A DNA stretch of 64,000 nt, from the NCBI RefSeq assembly GCF_011764445.1, contig NZ_BLPG01000001.1, positions 7,829,001 through 7,893,000 of the forward strand, read 5' to 3'. A program made the position numbers and the translations under genes. The notes beneath the pieces are model-generated. The model made no database searches and had not been told where the DNA came from. It was given only the letters and a program-made list of their open reading frames with translations. The stretch comes from Phytohabitans rumicis (lineage in GTDB: Bacteria > Actinomycetota > Actinomycetes > Mycobacteriales > Micromonosporaceae). Numbering within the stretch: position 1 is the stretch's first letter; each line of letters starts with the position of its first letter. This document shows positions 48,022 through 56,790 of this stretch, in pieces.

Positions 48022-48965
48022 CGGATCGGGCCACCGGCCTCGCCCTCGGCGGGCTGGGCGTGCTCGCGTTCAGCATGTCGCTGCCCGCGACCCGCGTCGC
48101 CGTACAGCAGCTCGACCCGTGGTTCGTCGCGTTCGGCCGGGCCGTCGGCGCGGCGGCGCTGGCCTGGGCGTACGTGCGTTTCACCGGCGCGCCCCGGCCG
48201 ACCCGCGACCAGTGGCGGCGGCTGTCCGTCGTCGCGCTCGGCGTCGTCGTCGGATTCCCGCTGTTCACCTCGCTGGCGCTGACCACCCAAACCTCGGCAC
48301 ACGGTGCGGTCGTCATCGCCGTGCTGCCCGCGATCACCGCCGTGCTCGCGGTGCTACGCGCCGGTGAGCGCCCGCCGGCGCTCTTCTGGGTCGCGAGCGC
48401 CGGCGGGCTGGTCGCGGTGCTCGCCTTCCTGGGCACCAGCGGCGCGGTCCGCGGCGCCTTGTCCACCGCCGACCTCTTCCTGCTCGCGGCGGTCGTCCTG
48501 TGCGGCCTGGGGTACGCCGAAGGCGGCGTGCTCGCCCGCGAACTGGGTGGCGCCCGCACGATCTGCTGGGCGTTGCTGCTCGCGCTGCCCGTCACCGCCC
48601 CTATCACGGTCGCCGCCGCGGTCGTCGATCCGCCGCACGCCGATGCCGGCGCCTGGGCGGGGTTCGGTTACGTCACCGCGGTCTCCATGTTCCTGGGCTT
48701 CTTCGCCTGGTACGCGGGACTGGCCCGGGGCGGCATCGCGCGGGTCGGCCAGGTCCAGCTCGCCCAGCCGGTGCTCACCCTGCTCTGGTCGGCGCTGCTG
48801 CTCGGCGAGACCGTCACCCCCGCCTCGATCGCGGCGGCGCTGGTGGTGCTGGCCTGCGTCGTACTCATCCAGCGCACCCGCAACAGCGTGCCGGCATTGC
48901 GCAGTGGGCGGCGTACGGGCGGTAAGGACTTTAAAGATTCATTAAGGTCGATTGCGTCCGACTGA
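47979..48965 (+). CDS. EamA/DMT-family exporter
   Basis: 328 residues. Two EamA repeats of five helices each are visible (from GLALGGLGVLAFSMSLPATRVAV and from LSTADLFLLAAVVLCGLGYAEGGVLA). The second repeat ends with the typical ARVGQVQLAQPVLTLLWSALLLGETVTPASIAAALVVLACV. It probably exports a small metabolite or amino acid sensed by the divergent MocR regulator. The C-terminal tail (after QRTRN) is charged and overlaps the probable promoter region of the next gene. Confidence 0.9.
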   Translation: MTDQSSATAGVTVTADRATGLALGGLGVLAFSMSLPATRVAVQQLDPWFVAFGRAVGAAALAWAYVRFTGAPRPTRDQWRRLSVVALGVVVGFPLFTSLALTTQTSAHGAVVIAVLPAITAVLAVLRAGERPPALFWVASAGGLVAVLAFLGTSGAVRGALSTADLFLLAAVVLCGLGYAEGGVLARELGGARTICWALLLALPVTAPITVAAAVVDPPHADAGAWAGFGYVTAVSMFLGFFAWYAGLARGGIARVGQVQLAQPVLTLLWSALLLGETVTPASIAAALVVLACVVLIQRTRNSVPALRSGRRTGGKDFKDSLRSIASD

Positions 48966-49018
48966 TCCACGTCCATAAGATCGGGCGCCGCGTCCGCTCT
49001 GACGGGAGACACGAAGAC

Positions 49019-50726
49019 ATGCGCCAACGACGACTGCGCGTCGTACTGCTCGCGGCCGCCGGTGCGGCCGCGGTAGCCGCCGGTACCACCGCGGCGGTGG
49101 TGGCGCACGCCGCCTCGACCGGCTGCTCGGTCAACTACCGAGTCGGCTCGCAGTGGAGCACCGGGTTCACCGCCAACGTCGCGATCACCAACCTCGGCGA
49201 CCCGGTCAGCGCCTGGACGCTGCGCTGGTCCTACTCGGCCGGGCAGACGGTGACCCAGGCGTGGAACGCGTCGGTCTCGCAGAGCGGCAGCGCGGTCACG
49301 GTGAACAACGCGGCCTGGAACGGTGGCATAGCCACGAACGCCACCACCTCGTTCGGGCTCAACGGCACCTGGAACGCCGCCGGCAACCCCGCACCGGCGA
49401 GCTTCTCGCTGAACGGCGTGACCTGCACCGGGCAGGCCACCGCGACGTCGACCCCAGCCCGACGCCGACCGCCGCCCCCTCGCCGACCGCCGCACCGACC
49501 CCGACCGCCGCCACCTCCGCCTCCCCGACCGGCGCCCCCACCCCCACGGCGACCCCATCCGCACCGCCGACGGGGACTGCGCCCGACCGGCCGGCGCCGG
49601 GCCGGCGGTCACCGTCACCCAGGTCGACGTGGGCGTGCCCGTCACCGGCTACGGGCGGGAAGGCGACACCGAACCGCTGCCCGCGGCGATCGCGGCGACC
49701 CCGTCCGGCGGGTCCTGGCTGGCGTGGCTGGGCACCGACAGCCGGGTGTACCTGGGCAAGCTCGGCTGCGACGACCGGCTCGTCGGGACACCCACCAGCT
49801 TCGCGGGCATCGACCTGCAGGACGTACAGGCGGACAGCAACGGCGGCGTCCTGCTGCTCACCCGCCGGGGCGACTGCGGCGACGGACCGCTGTGCGGCGG
49901 CTCGTCCAGCCCGTGCAACACCATGCACATGATCCGCTTCGACAACTCCGGCCAGCTCGTGTGGGAACGGCAGGTCACCAACCTGAGCGACACCCGCACC
50001 GGGTACGACAACGGCGCCCGGTTCGTCTGGTGGTACCAGCACCACGGCCGGCTCGCGTCCGACGGCGCCAACTACGCGGCCTACTTCGGCGTCGCCATCA
50101 CCGTCCAAAATGGAAACTGCGTCGACATCCATCAGGGCGACCGGATGCAGGTGGTCAACGCCGGCGGGGCGCTGGTCGCCGGACACCGGGACAGCTTCGA
50201 GGTGGGTTGCAGCCACAGCTGGGGTACGCGGATCGTGTGGGACCCCCGTACCAGCCGCTTCGCGATGGTCTGTGCCACCGACAACGCGTGCCGGATCGCG
50301 CAGCCAAACCCGTACCGTACGGTGGCCGCCGGCACCTGCGACGGCACCCTCTTCGGCGGCGACCTGGTGCTGGCGAGCACGTCGGGCTACTGGACCGCGT
50401 GGAGCCAGGGCGGCCAGGTGCGCCTCGAACACTTCACCACCGGCGCGTCCGACACCACCGTCAGCACCGCCGCCCGATCGAGCCATCCGCACCTGGTGAG
50501 CTACGGGACCGGCCGCATGCTGCTCACGTGGGAGTCGGGCACCGCGATGGCCGCGCAGGTGTACGACGCCGGCACCGGCACGGCCGTGGGCGCCCAGTTC
50601 ACCATCGACGTGCGGGACCACGACTTCCAGGCATTCAAGGCGTACGCCGACGGCAGCGCCGCATACCCGGCGGCCGGCAGCACCAGTACGTCGATCCGGA
50701 TCGCCCGGGTGATGCCCATTCCATGA
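49019..50726 (+). CDS. Secreted CBM2 protein with beta-propeller-like domain (two apparent frameshifts)
   Basis: A signal peptide (residues 1-38) precedes a CBM2 cellulose/chitin-binding module (STGCSVNYRVGSQWSTGFTANVAITNLGD ... FSLNGVTC). The frame is lost in a CCCC run at 49452-49455; restoring one C gives a Pro/Thr linker (SPTPTAAPSPTAAPTPTAA). A second loss between about 49560 and 49612 must be repaired to reach AVTVTQVDVGVPVTGYGREGD and the remaining about 365 residues. That domain has repeated short beta strands (SWLAWLGTDSRVYLGKLG, GGVLLLTRRGD, GYWTAWSQGGQVRLEHF) and no recognised catalytic motif. Restored length about 569 residues. GGGAGA lies ahead of the ATG. Confidence 0.75.
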
Positions 50727-50751
50727 TCAAGGATGCCGTCGGGAGCGGTTC

Positions 50752-50766
50752 GTGCGATTATCGCAC
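50752..50766. promoter_or_regulatory. Operator-like palindrome at the start of the XRE-ImmA operon
   Basis: GTGCGAT-T-ATCGCAC is a perfect 15-base palindrome ending one base before the ATG at 50768. No ribosome-binding site fits between it and the start, so the transcript may be leaderless with the palindrome over the promoter. The XRE-type protein encoded next is the obvious binder. Confidence 0.7.
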
Positions 50767-50767
50767 C

Positions 50768-51766
50768 ATGGCGGTACGTGAGGAATGGGCTGGCATCGGC
50801 CAGCGGGTGCGTGAGGCTCGCTTGGCCGCGAAGCTCTCCCAGGACGAACTCGGCCGGCGGATCGGGCTGGACCGGACGATGATCGCCAAGATCGAAAGAG
50901 GGAGCCGGCGCATTGACGCCGTCGAGCTGGTCCGGCTGGGCGCGTGCCTCGACCTGCCGCTCGATCACTTCCTGTACGAACGTCCGGCCGTGTTGTCCCG
51001 GCGCACCGCCCTGCTTGAGGAGGAAGCCACGGAGGCCGGCCGTGAGTCGTTCCGGCTGGAAGCCGAACTGGTGAGTTGGCTTCGTGACGTCCGTCAAATG
51101 CAGACCCTCGGCGTGCTCGAGGCCCGCCCGATCCGCACCTACCCGGGAAAGATCGATTCGGACACCGCCGCGCGCCAGGCCGCCGGCTGGTTGCGCAGTC
51201 TGTTTGCGAATGGCGATGAACCCATCGAGTCGCTCATGAAGGCATGTCAGGACGCAGGGTTGTTCGTCGCTGTTGTCGACCTTCCCGGTGACGGGGCATC
51301 GGTCTTGGATGGCGATCTCGCCGTCGCCGTGGTGAGCAGGCTCGGCGATCCGGGCCGGCGGCGGGCGACCGCCGCGCACGAGTTGGGGCACCTTGTGCTC
51401 GGCGACGAATACTCAAGCGATCTGGGCGTGCACGCGTCGCGATCCGGTCGAGAGGCCATCATCGACGCGTTCGCGGCGGAGTTTCTCCTACCGTCCGCGG
51501 TGATCAGTGCGGCAGGCCAAGGGTTTGATCGAGACGCGCTGATCCGGCTTGCTTCCGCCTACCGCACATCGTGGTCCTTGGCGGTCCGGCAGGCGGTTCG
51601 CGCCGGCGTCCTCGGCCAAGAAGAGGCCGCGTCCTGGCTTCCGCAGACGCCCACCAGAGCCGAGCTTCTCGACGCCACCGGATGGACTCCCCAACCGGAT
51701 CTGGAGTGGATTCGAGTACCCCCAGCTATGCGCACGCTGTCCTGGAAGCGCGTCGACGGCACCTGA
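50768..51766 (+). CDS. XRE-family regulator fused to ImmA/IrrE metallopeptidase
   Basis: 332 residues. An N-terminal XRE helix-turn-helix (IGQRVREARLAAKLSQDELGRRIGLDRTMIAKIERG) is followed by a linker and a ImmA/IrrE-like zinc-peptidase domain with H204-E-L-G-H208 (ATAAHELGHLVLGD) and a downstream DAFAAEFLLPS helix. Proteins of this type cleave or bind repressors and often act as antitoxins or stress switches. The 3' end overlaps a small gene that in turn overlaps a PIN-domain gene, so the three form one operon. Confidence 0.9.
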   Translation: MAVREEWAGIGQRVREARLAAKLSQDELGRRIGLDRTMIAKIERGSRRIDAVELVRLGACLDLPLDHFLYERPAVLSRRTALLEEEATEAGRESFRLEAELVSWLRDVRQMQTLGVLEARPIRTYPGKIDSDTAARQAAGWLRSLFANGDEPIESLMKACQDAGLFVAVVDLPGDGASVLDGDLAVAVVSRLGDPGRRRATAAHELGHLVLGDEYSSDLGVHASRSGREAIIDAFAAEFLLPSAVISAAGQGFDRDALIRLASAYRTSWSLAVRQAVRAGVLGQEEAASWLPQTPTRAELLDATGWTPQPDLEWIRVPPAMRTLSWKRVDGT

Positions 51767-51855
51767 TCACAACGGCCCGCGCAGTTGAGCTGATGCGTGG
51801 TCAGATCGACGAGGCGGACTTTCCCCCGCTGAGTGATGAGGACATCGCGCCGTGA
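51682..51855 (+). CDS. 57-residue helical protein, possible antitoxin
   Basis: ATG 51682 lies within the last 85 bases of the XRE-ImmA gene in another frame; the stop overlaps the PIN start as GTGA. The C-terminal part (YAHAVLEARRRHLITTARAVELMRGQIDEADFPPLSDEDIAP) is a helix followed by an acidic tail, which resembles small antitoxins in shape. The tight coupling on both sides supports translation. Family not recognised. Confidence 0.6.
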   Translation: MDSPTGSGVDSSTPSYAHAVLEARRRHLITTARAVELMRGQIDEADFPPLSDEDIAP

Positions 51856-52394
51856 CAGCCTCCGTCGCGCCGCGCTTGGTGTTCGACACGACCTGCCTCA
51901 GTCACTTCGCCCGCGCCGATCGGCTCGACGTACTTGGTGATCTTCTCGCGGACGCGGAGTCTTTCGTGCCGCATGTCGTCCGCGAGGAGATCCGTGATGG
52001 CAGCTCTGTCTACCCCGAGCTGACGCAGATTCTCAGCGTCGAATGGCTTCGGATCGTTTCTCTCGACACCCTGGATCGACTCCGGCTATTTGCTATCTGG
52101 AGCGGCCGGGTCGGTGCCGGTACCCGCAACCTTGGTGAGGCCAGCGTCCTGGCCGTGGCAGAGGAACTCGGTGGCGTGGCTTTGATCGACGAGCGCGACG
52201 CCACACGAGTCGGCCGCAAACACGGGATCGACGTACATGGCACGATCTGGCTCCTCGCGCGCGCCTGCCACAACGGGAAGCTCACCGAGGTCGGCGCCAG
52301 CAACCTGGTCGACGCTCTGGCGGCCACCGGAATGAGACTGCCCTGTACAGGAACCGAGTTTCCTCGGTACGCCAGCGACAATGGCCTTTTGTAG
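51852..52394 (+). CDS. PIN-domain nuclease (DUF3368-like), probable toxin
   Basis: 180 residues. PIN acidic residues are in place: D12 in LVFDTTCLSHF, E96 in NLGEASVLAVA and D113/D116 in ALIDERDATRVG. The segment GIDVHGTIWLLARACHNG matches the DUF3368/PIN_3-type ending. PIN toxins cut RNA. It is the third gene of the XRE-ImmA operon, with the 57-residue protein immediately before it. Confidence 0.85.
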   Translation: MTASVAPRLVFDTTCLSHFARADRLDVLGDLLADAESFVPHVVREEIRDGSSVYPELTQILSVEWLRIVSLDTLDRLRLFAIWSGRVGAGTRNLGEASVLAVAEELGGVALIDERDATRVGRKHGIDVHGTIWLLARACHNGKLTEVGASNLVDALAATGMRLPCTGTEFPRYASDNGLL

Positions 52395-52432
52395 AGACTG
52401 GTTGAGGATTTCGTTCGCCGACTGAAAGTCTG

Positions 52433-52446
52433 CCGAAAAGGTTTTC
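52433..52446. promoter_or_regulatory. LacI-type operator before the locus-2 repressor gene
   Basis: CCGAAAAGGTTTTC, with core GAAAAGGTTTTC (52435-52446), lies 20 bases before the repressor ATG. The same 14 bases recur at 53559-53572 before the transporter operon. TACTGT at 52455-52460 would give a leaderless start at 52467, so the operator sits in the promoter spacer. This supports autoregulation. Confidence 0.72.
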
Positions 52447-52466
52447 AAGGACTGTACTGTCGTTGC

Positions 52467-53498
52467 ATGAACGCTGAGCCCGACGTCCCCGCCTACCGGG
52501 CGCCCACGCTGACCGATGTCGCCAAGCTCGCCGGGGTGTCGGTGGCGACCGCGTCCAAGGCCATCAACGGCCGGGACGAGGTCAAGGCGGCGACGCGGGA
52601 ACGGGTGCTGAAGGCCGCGGAGTTGCTCTCGTTCGCGCCGAACGCCCTCGCGCAGGGGCTGCTGCGGGGGCGCACCGGCACGGTGGGGCTGCTGACGAGC
52701 GACCTGGAGGGGCGCTTCTCGATTCCCATCCTGATGGGCGCGGAGGACGCGTCCGGGGCGGGGCAGGTCTCGGTCTTCCTGTGCGACGCGCGCGGCGACG
52801 CGATCCGGGAGGTGTACCACGTACGGGCGCTGCTGTCCCGGCGCGTCGACGGTCTGATCGTCGTGGGGTCGCGCACCGATCCCCGGCCGCCGCTGGCCGG
52901 CACCATCCCCGTGCCGGTCGTGTACGTCTACGCCCCGTCCGCGAACCCGGACGACATTTCGATAACGGTCGACAACGTGGGCGGCGGGCGGCTCGCCGTC
53001 GAGCATCTGCTGGCGTGCGGCCGGCGCAACATCGCCCACATCACCGGCGAGTCCAGCTACAAGGCGGCCCGGGACCGCGCCGACGGTGCGGTGGCCGCGC
53101 TCGCCGACGTGGGCCTGAGCATGCTCGGCGGCAAGCCGTACTACGGGTCGTGGCACGAGACCTGGGGCCGGGCCGCGGCGCATATCGTCGTCGAGCAACA
53201 CCCCGAGGTCGACGCGGTTTTCTGCGGCAGCGACCAGATCGCCCGGGGTGTCCTGGAGACGCTGCGCGACCTCGGGCGCGACGTGCCGGGCGCCATATCG
53301 GTGATCGGCTTCGACAACTGGGAGGCCGTGGCCGCGCACTCCCGACCGCGCCTGACCAGCATCGACATGAACCTCGAACGCCTCGGCGCGGCCGCCAGCC
53401 AACACCTCTTCGCGGCCATCGACGGTGGTGTCCCGCCCACCTCGGAGCAGTTTCCGGGTCGCGTCGTAATGCGTGATTCGACCGCGCCCAACAGGTGA
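52467..53498 (+). CDS. LacI-family transcriptional repressor of arabinoside locus 2
   Basis: 343 residues. The LacI helix-turn-helix is clear (APTLTDVAKLAGVSVATASKAINGRDEVKAATRERVLKAAELLSFAPNALAQGL), followed by a sugar-binding sensor domain (GLLTSDLEGRFSIPILMGAE ... AISVIGFDNWEAVAAHSRPRLTSID). No ribosome-binding site precedes the ATG, consistent with a leaderless mRNA. It is followed, after a promoter/operator region, by the transporter and hydrolase operon. Confidence 0.94.
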   Translation: MNAEPDVPAYRAPTLTDVAKLAGVSVATASKAINGRDEVKAATRERVLKAAELLSFAPNALAQGLLRGRTGTVGLLTSDLEGRFSIPILMGAEDASGAGQVSVFLCDARGDAIREVYHVRALLSRRVDGLIVVGSRTDPRPPLAGTIPVPVVYVYAPSANPDDISITVDNVGGGRLAVEHLLACGRRNIAHITGESSYKAARDRADGAVAALADVGLSMLGGKPYYGSWHETWGRAAAHIVVEQHPEVDAVFCGSDQIARGVLETLRDLGRDVPGAISVIGFDNWEAVAAHSRPRLTSIDMNLERLGAAASQHLFAAIDGGVPPTSEQFPGRVVMRDSTAPNR

Positions 53499-53527
53499 GA
53501 CCCCTACACCCGGGTCGAAATCCACGG

Positions 53528-53574
53528 TTGACACGGCCGTAACAGGCGACCAGAATCCCCGAAAAGGTTTTCGG
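53528..53574 (+). promoter_or_regulatory. Promoter and LacI operator of the locus-2 operon
   Basis: TTGACA (53528-53533) and CAGAAT (53551-53556) are 17 bases apart. The operator CCGAAAA-GG-TTTTCGG (53559-53574) starts two bases after the -10, at the expected transcription start. It shares 14 identical bases with the site at 52433. The binding-protein gene starts at 53692 with AGGAGG upstream, so the leader is about 130 bases. Confidence 0.75.
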
Positions 53575-53691
53575 AAGCGGCGCAGGGCGGTGAGCCGGGA
53601 CGGGCGCACTGGCGATCCGTCATGCCCTCCTGCGTGCCTCCTCATCGAGCAGAACGAATTGACGGCCTGATAAGACCTAGGAGGACAATCA

Positions 53692-54992
53692 ATGAGCCGA
53701 ACCCTGGGCAGACGCACCGCCCTGCGTTCACTGGCCGGCGTCCTGGTGGCCACGCTGACACTCGCCGTGGCAGCGTGTGGAGACGACGACGCCACCGGCA
53801 CGGACGCGGCCGCGGCCGGGCCCAACGGCACCGACGACGGCAGCCAGCTCACCCTGTGGACCCGCGCCCCGCTGGAGAAGCAGGCGAAGCTCCTCGTCGA
53901 CGCCTACAACGCCAGCCACAAGAACCAGGTCAGCCTGACCGTGGTACCGAACGACGACTACGTCGCGAAGGTGGGTGCGGCGGCCGGCTCGGGTGGCCTG
54001 CCGGACCTGTTCGCCGCGGACATCGTCTACGTGCCGAACTGGGTGAGCCAGGGCCTGTTCCAGGACCTCAGCTCGAACATCAACGGCCTCAGCTTCAAGG
54101 ACCAGATCAACAAGGGGCATCTCTCGGCCGGCACGCTCGACGGCAAGCCGCACGTGCTGCCCTTCGTGCTCGACCTGTCGATGCTGTTCTGGAACAAGCA
54201 GCTCTTCAAGGACGCCGGGCTGGATCCGGAGAAGGCCCCGGCGACCCTCGACGAGTACGCCGCCGCGGCCAAGAAGATCCAGGGCTGAAGAAGCCCGGCG
54301 TCTACGGCACGGCGACCGGCCTGAACTGCGGCGGATGCCTGGTCTTCACCTGGTTCCCGTCCATCTGGGCCAGCGGTGGCGAGGTGATGAGCGCGGACGG
54401 CAAGCAGTCCGAGTTGGCCGGTGACACCGCCCAGAAGGTCTACAACACCTGGAACGACATGTGGAAGTCCGGCGCCGTGCTGCCCTCCTCGAAGACCGAG
54501 GCGGGTCCGACCTGGACCGCCGCGTTCACCGAGGGCAAGGTCGGTCTGATGTTCTACCCGGCGACGCTGCTCTCCTCGACCCCCTTCGAGGCTGGTGTGG
54601 CCGGCATTCCTGGCCCCAGCGGGGGCGCCTCCACCTTCGTCGGTGGGGACGGCATCGGTGTCTCGAAGGACTCGAAGAAGGCGGCCCAGGCTTGGAACTT
54701 CCTCAGCTGGATGATGTCCGAGGAGGCCCAGGTCGAGGTGCTGGCGAAGAACAAGGACGTGGTGTCTCGCGCCGACTTCGCCAACAACAAGTACGCCGCG
54801 GCGGATCCGCGGCTGGTCACCATCAACGAGGTGGCCGGCAAGGGTGACACCCCGGTCGCGCTCAACTTCCAGCAGGCGTTCAACGCGCCGAACAGCCCGT
54901 GGCTGACGCTGGTGCGCAACCAGGTGCTGGAAGGAAAGAGCGGCGATCTGCAGAAGGACAACGAAGAAATCACCGCTGTCCTCAAGCAGTAA
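53692..54992 (+). CDS. Sugar ABC transporter substrate-binding lipoprotein (locus 2; apparent frameshift)
   Basis: ATG 53692 follows a perfect AGGAGG. Signal and lipobox: LRSLAGVLVATLTLAVAAC, then an acidic linker. The frame QLTLWTRAPLEKQAKLLVDAYNASH ... AAAAKKIQG stops at TGA 54286. Restoring one C at 54285 gives QGLKKPGVYGTATGLNCGGC and continues to the stop at 54990-54992, about 433 residues, the normal length for family-1 binding proteins. The uncorrected product would lack its C-terminal lobe. The neighbouring enzymes imply an arabinose-containing ligand. Confidence 0.88.
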
Positions 54993-55002
54993 ATGTCCGC
55001 GT

Positions 55003-55046
55003 GGGCGTGTACCGGCAGACCGTCTACCTCAGGCCGGTACACGCCC
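55003..55046 (+). repeat. Intercistronic hairpin between binding-protein and permease genes
   Basis: GGGCGTGTACCGGC (55003-55016) and GCCGGTACACGCCC (55033-55046) are perfect 14-base arms around a 16-base loop. There is no T-run. Its position, between the abundant binding protein and the low-abundance permeases, is where such hairpins protect the upstream mRNA or reduce downstream expression in maltose-type operons. Confidence 0.7.
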
Positions 55047-55073
55047 GCTCCACCGAACGAACGAGAGGTTTCC

Positions 55074-55937
55074 ATGCGACGCGGCCGGCAAGCGCTGCTC
55101 GGTTGGCTCTACGCGACACCGACGGCGGTCTTCGTGGTGGCGCTGTTCGCCCTCCCGCTGCTGCTCGTGATCAAGATGTCGGTGTCGAAGTGGCCGCTGC
55201 TCACCGGCGATCAGGGCATCAACTTTCCCGACAACTTCAAGAAGGCGGTCGACCACCGCTTCTTCACCGATTCGGTCGTCTTCACCATCAAGTACACGGT
55301 GCTCGCGACCGTACTGCTGCTGGTTTTGGGGTTGGGTCTGGCTCTGTTGGTGCAGGAGTCGAGCCGGTGGAACAACCTGCTCCGGGCGTCGTTCCTGATC
55401 CCCAGCGCGCTCGGGCTGGCCTCGGCGTCGCTGCTGTTCTACGTGTTCTACTCGCCGTACGCGAGCCCGCTGAAACCACTGATGGACAGCTGGGGCTTCA
55501 CGTTCCTCGGCTCACCGAACGCGGCGCTGTTCTCCACGACGTTCCTCATCGTGTGGCGCTACGCCGGCTTCTACATGGTGCTCATGCTGGTCGGTCTGCA
55601 GGGCATCCCGGCGGACGTGTTCGAGGCCGCCCGCTCCGACGGCGCCACCCGCTGGCAGACGTTCTGGCGGGTCACGCTGCCGCTGCTGCGCCCCACGCTG
55701 GCGCTCACGACCGTGCTCTGCGTGACCGGCTCGCTGCTCGCCTTCGAGCAGTTCTACATCCTCACCAAGGGCGGCCCGGACAACAGCACGATCACGGTCG
55801 TCCAGCTCATTTACAGCGTGGCGTTCCAGGGACAGAACGACCTCGGTGTCGCCGCGGCCATCTCGGTCATCGTGCTCGTCGCGCTGGTCGTCATCAACGC
55901 GCTGCAGCTGCGCGCCTTCCGGTCCGAGGAGAGCTGA
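55074..55937 (+). CDS. Sugar ABC transporter permease, MalF type (locus 2)
   Basis: 287 residues from ATG 55074 (GAGAGG upstream); an open frame extends to 54993 through the hairpin but is unlikely to be translated. Six helices begin with ALLGWLYATPTAVFVVALFALPLLL. EAA loop: VFEAARSDGATRWQTFWRVTLPLLRP. It ends three bases before the next start. Confidence 0.93.
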   Translation: MRRGRQALLGWLYATPTAVFVVALFALPLLLVIKMSVSKWPLLTGDQGINFPDNFKKAVDHRFFTDSVVFTIKYTVLATVLLLVLGLGLALLVQESSRWNNLLRASFLIPSALGLASASLLFYVFYSPYASPLKPLMDSWGFTFLGSPNAALFSTTFLIVWRYAGFYMVLMLVGLQGIPADVFEAARSDGATRWQTFWRVTLPLLRPTLALTTVLCVTGSLLAFEQFYILTKGGPDNSTITVVQLIYSVAFQGQNDLGVAAAISVIVLVALVVINALQLRAFRSEES

Positions 55938-55939
55938 GA

Positions 55940-56788
55940 ATGGCGGTCCGTTCCCGGTCCACCTCGACCATCGCCGGCATCGCGTTGCGGACGCCGTACT
56001 GGGTGTTCACCGGCGCGCTGGCGTTGATCTTCCTGGCGCCGCTCCTCTGGACCGCGGTCGCCTCGGTCTCCCCGCAGGCCGGCACCAACCAGGTCGACGG
56101 CTGGGGGTTTGGCAACTACGAGACGCTCACCCGCTACCAGGCCGGCATCTGGCGCTACCTGCTCAACTCCGCGTTCGTCTCGCTGCTGACGGTCGCGCTG
56201 ACGCTGCTGATTTCGTTCTTCGGCGGCTACGCGTTCGCGCGGTTCCGCTTCCCCGGCAAGAACGTCCTGTTCCTGCTCACGCTCGCCATCCTCATGGTCC
56301 CGTACGCGACGCTGCTGATCCCGCTGTACGTGCTGCTGAACGAGGTGGGGCTGGAGAACTCGCTGGTCGGCGTGGCGCTCGTGCTGACGATGTTCCAGCT
56401 GCCGTTCTCCACGTTCCTGATGCGCATCTCCTTCGAGGCGGTGCCGCGCGAGCTGGACGAGGCCGCGACCGTGGACGGCTGCTCGCCGTTCGGCGCGTTG
56501 TGGCGGGTGCTGCTGCCCGCGGTGAAACCGGGCCTGATCACCGTCGGGCTGTTCTCCTTCCTCGCCGCGTGGAACGACTTCTTCGCGCCGCTGATCCTCA
56601 TCAACGACAGCGAGAAGATGACCCTCCCGCTCGCCGTCTCCAACCTGCGCGGCCAGGTGCAAGGCGTTGTCGACTATGGAGCGACCGAAGCGGGCGTCGT
56701 CATCCTCGCCCTGCCGTGCATCATCCTGTTCCTCCTGCTCCAACGACACTACGTGCGCGGCTTCATGTCCGGCGCGCTGAAAGGCTGA
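55940..56788 (+). CDS. Sugar ABC transporter permease, MalG type (locus 2)
   Basis: 282 residues; ATG 55940 immediately after the previous stop. The N-terminal helix (TPYWVFTGALALIFLAPLLWTAVASV), central helices and EAA loop (ELDEAATVDGCSPFGALWRVLLPAVKPG) match MalG/AraQ-type permeases. The C-terminus ends RHYVRGFMSGALKG as usual. The locus contains no ATPase gene. Confidence 0.93.
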   Translation: MAVRSRSTSTIAGIALRTPYWVFTGALALIFLAPLLWTAVASVSPQAGTNQVDGWGFGNYETLTRYQAGIWRYLLNSAFVSLLTVALTLLISFFGGYAFARFRFPGKNVLFLLTLAILMVPYATLLIPLYVLLNEVGLENSLVGVALVLTMFQLPFSTFLMRISFEAVPRELDEAATVDGCSPFGALWRVLLPAVKPGLITVGLFSFLAAWNDFFAPLILINDSEKMTLPLAVSNLRGQVQGVVDYGATEAGVVILALPCIILFLLLQRHYVRGFMSGALKG

Positions 56789-56790
56789 GC

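Noticed and set aside
54240-54330. Programmed ribosomal frameshifting in the binding-protein gene
   Set aside because: There is no slippery heptamer with a downstream structure, and the same type of one-base loss occurs in many unrelated genes, so a sequence error is more likely.
54993-55073. N-terminal extension of the locus-2 MalF permease
   Set aside because: The extra 27 codons run through the intercistronic hairpin and have no ribosome-binding site; ATG 55074 has GAGAGG upstream and gives a normal permease start.
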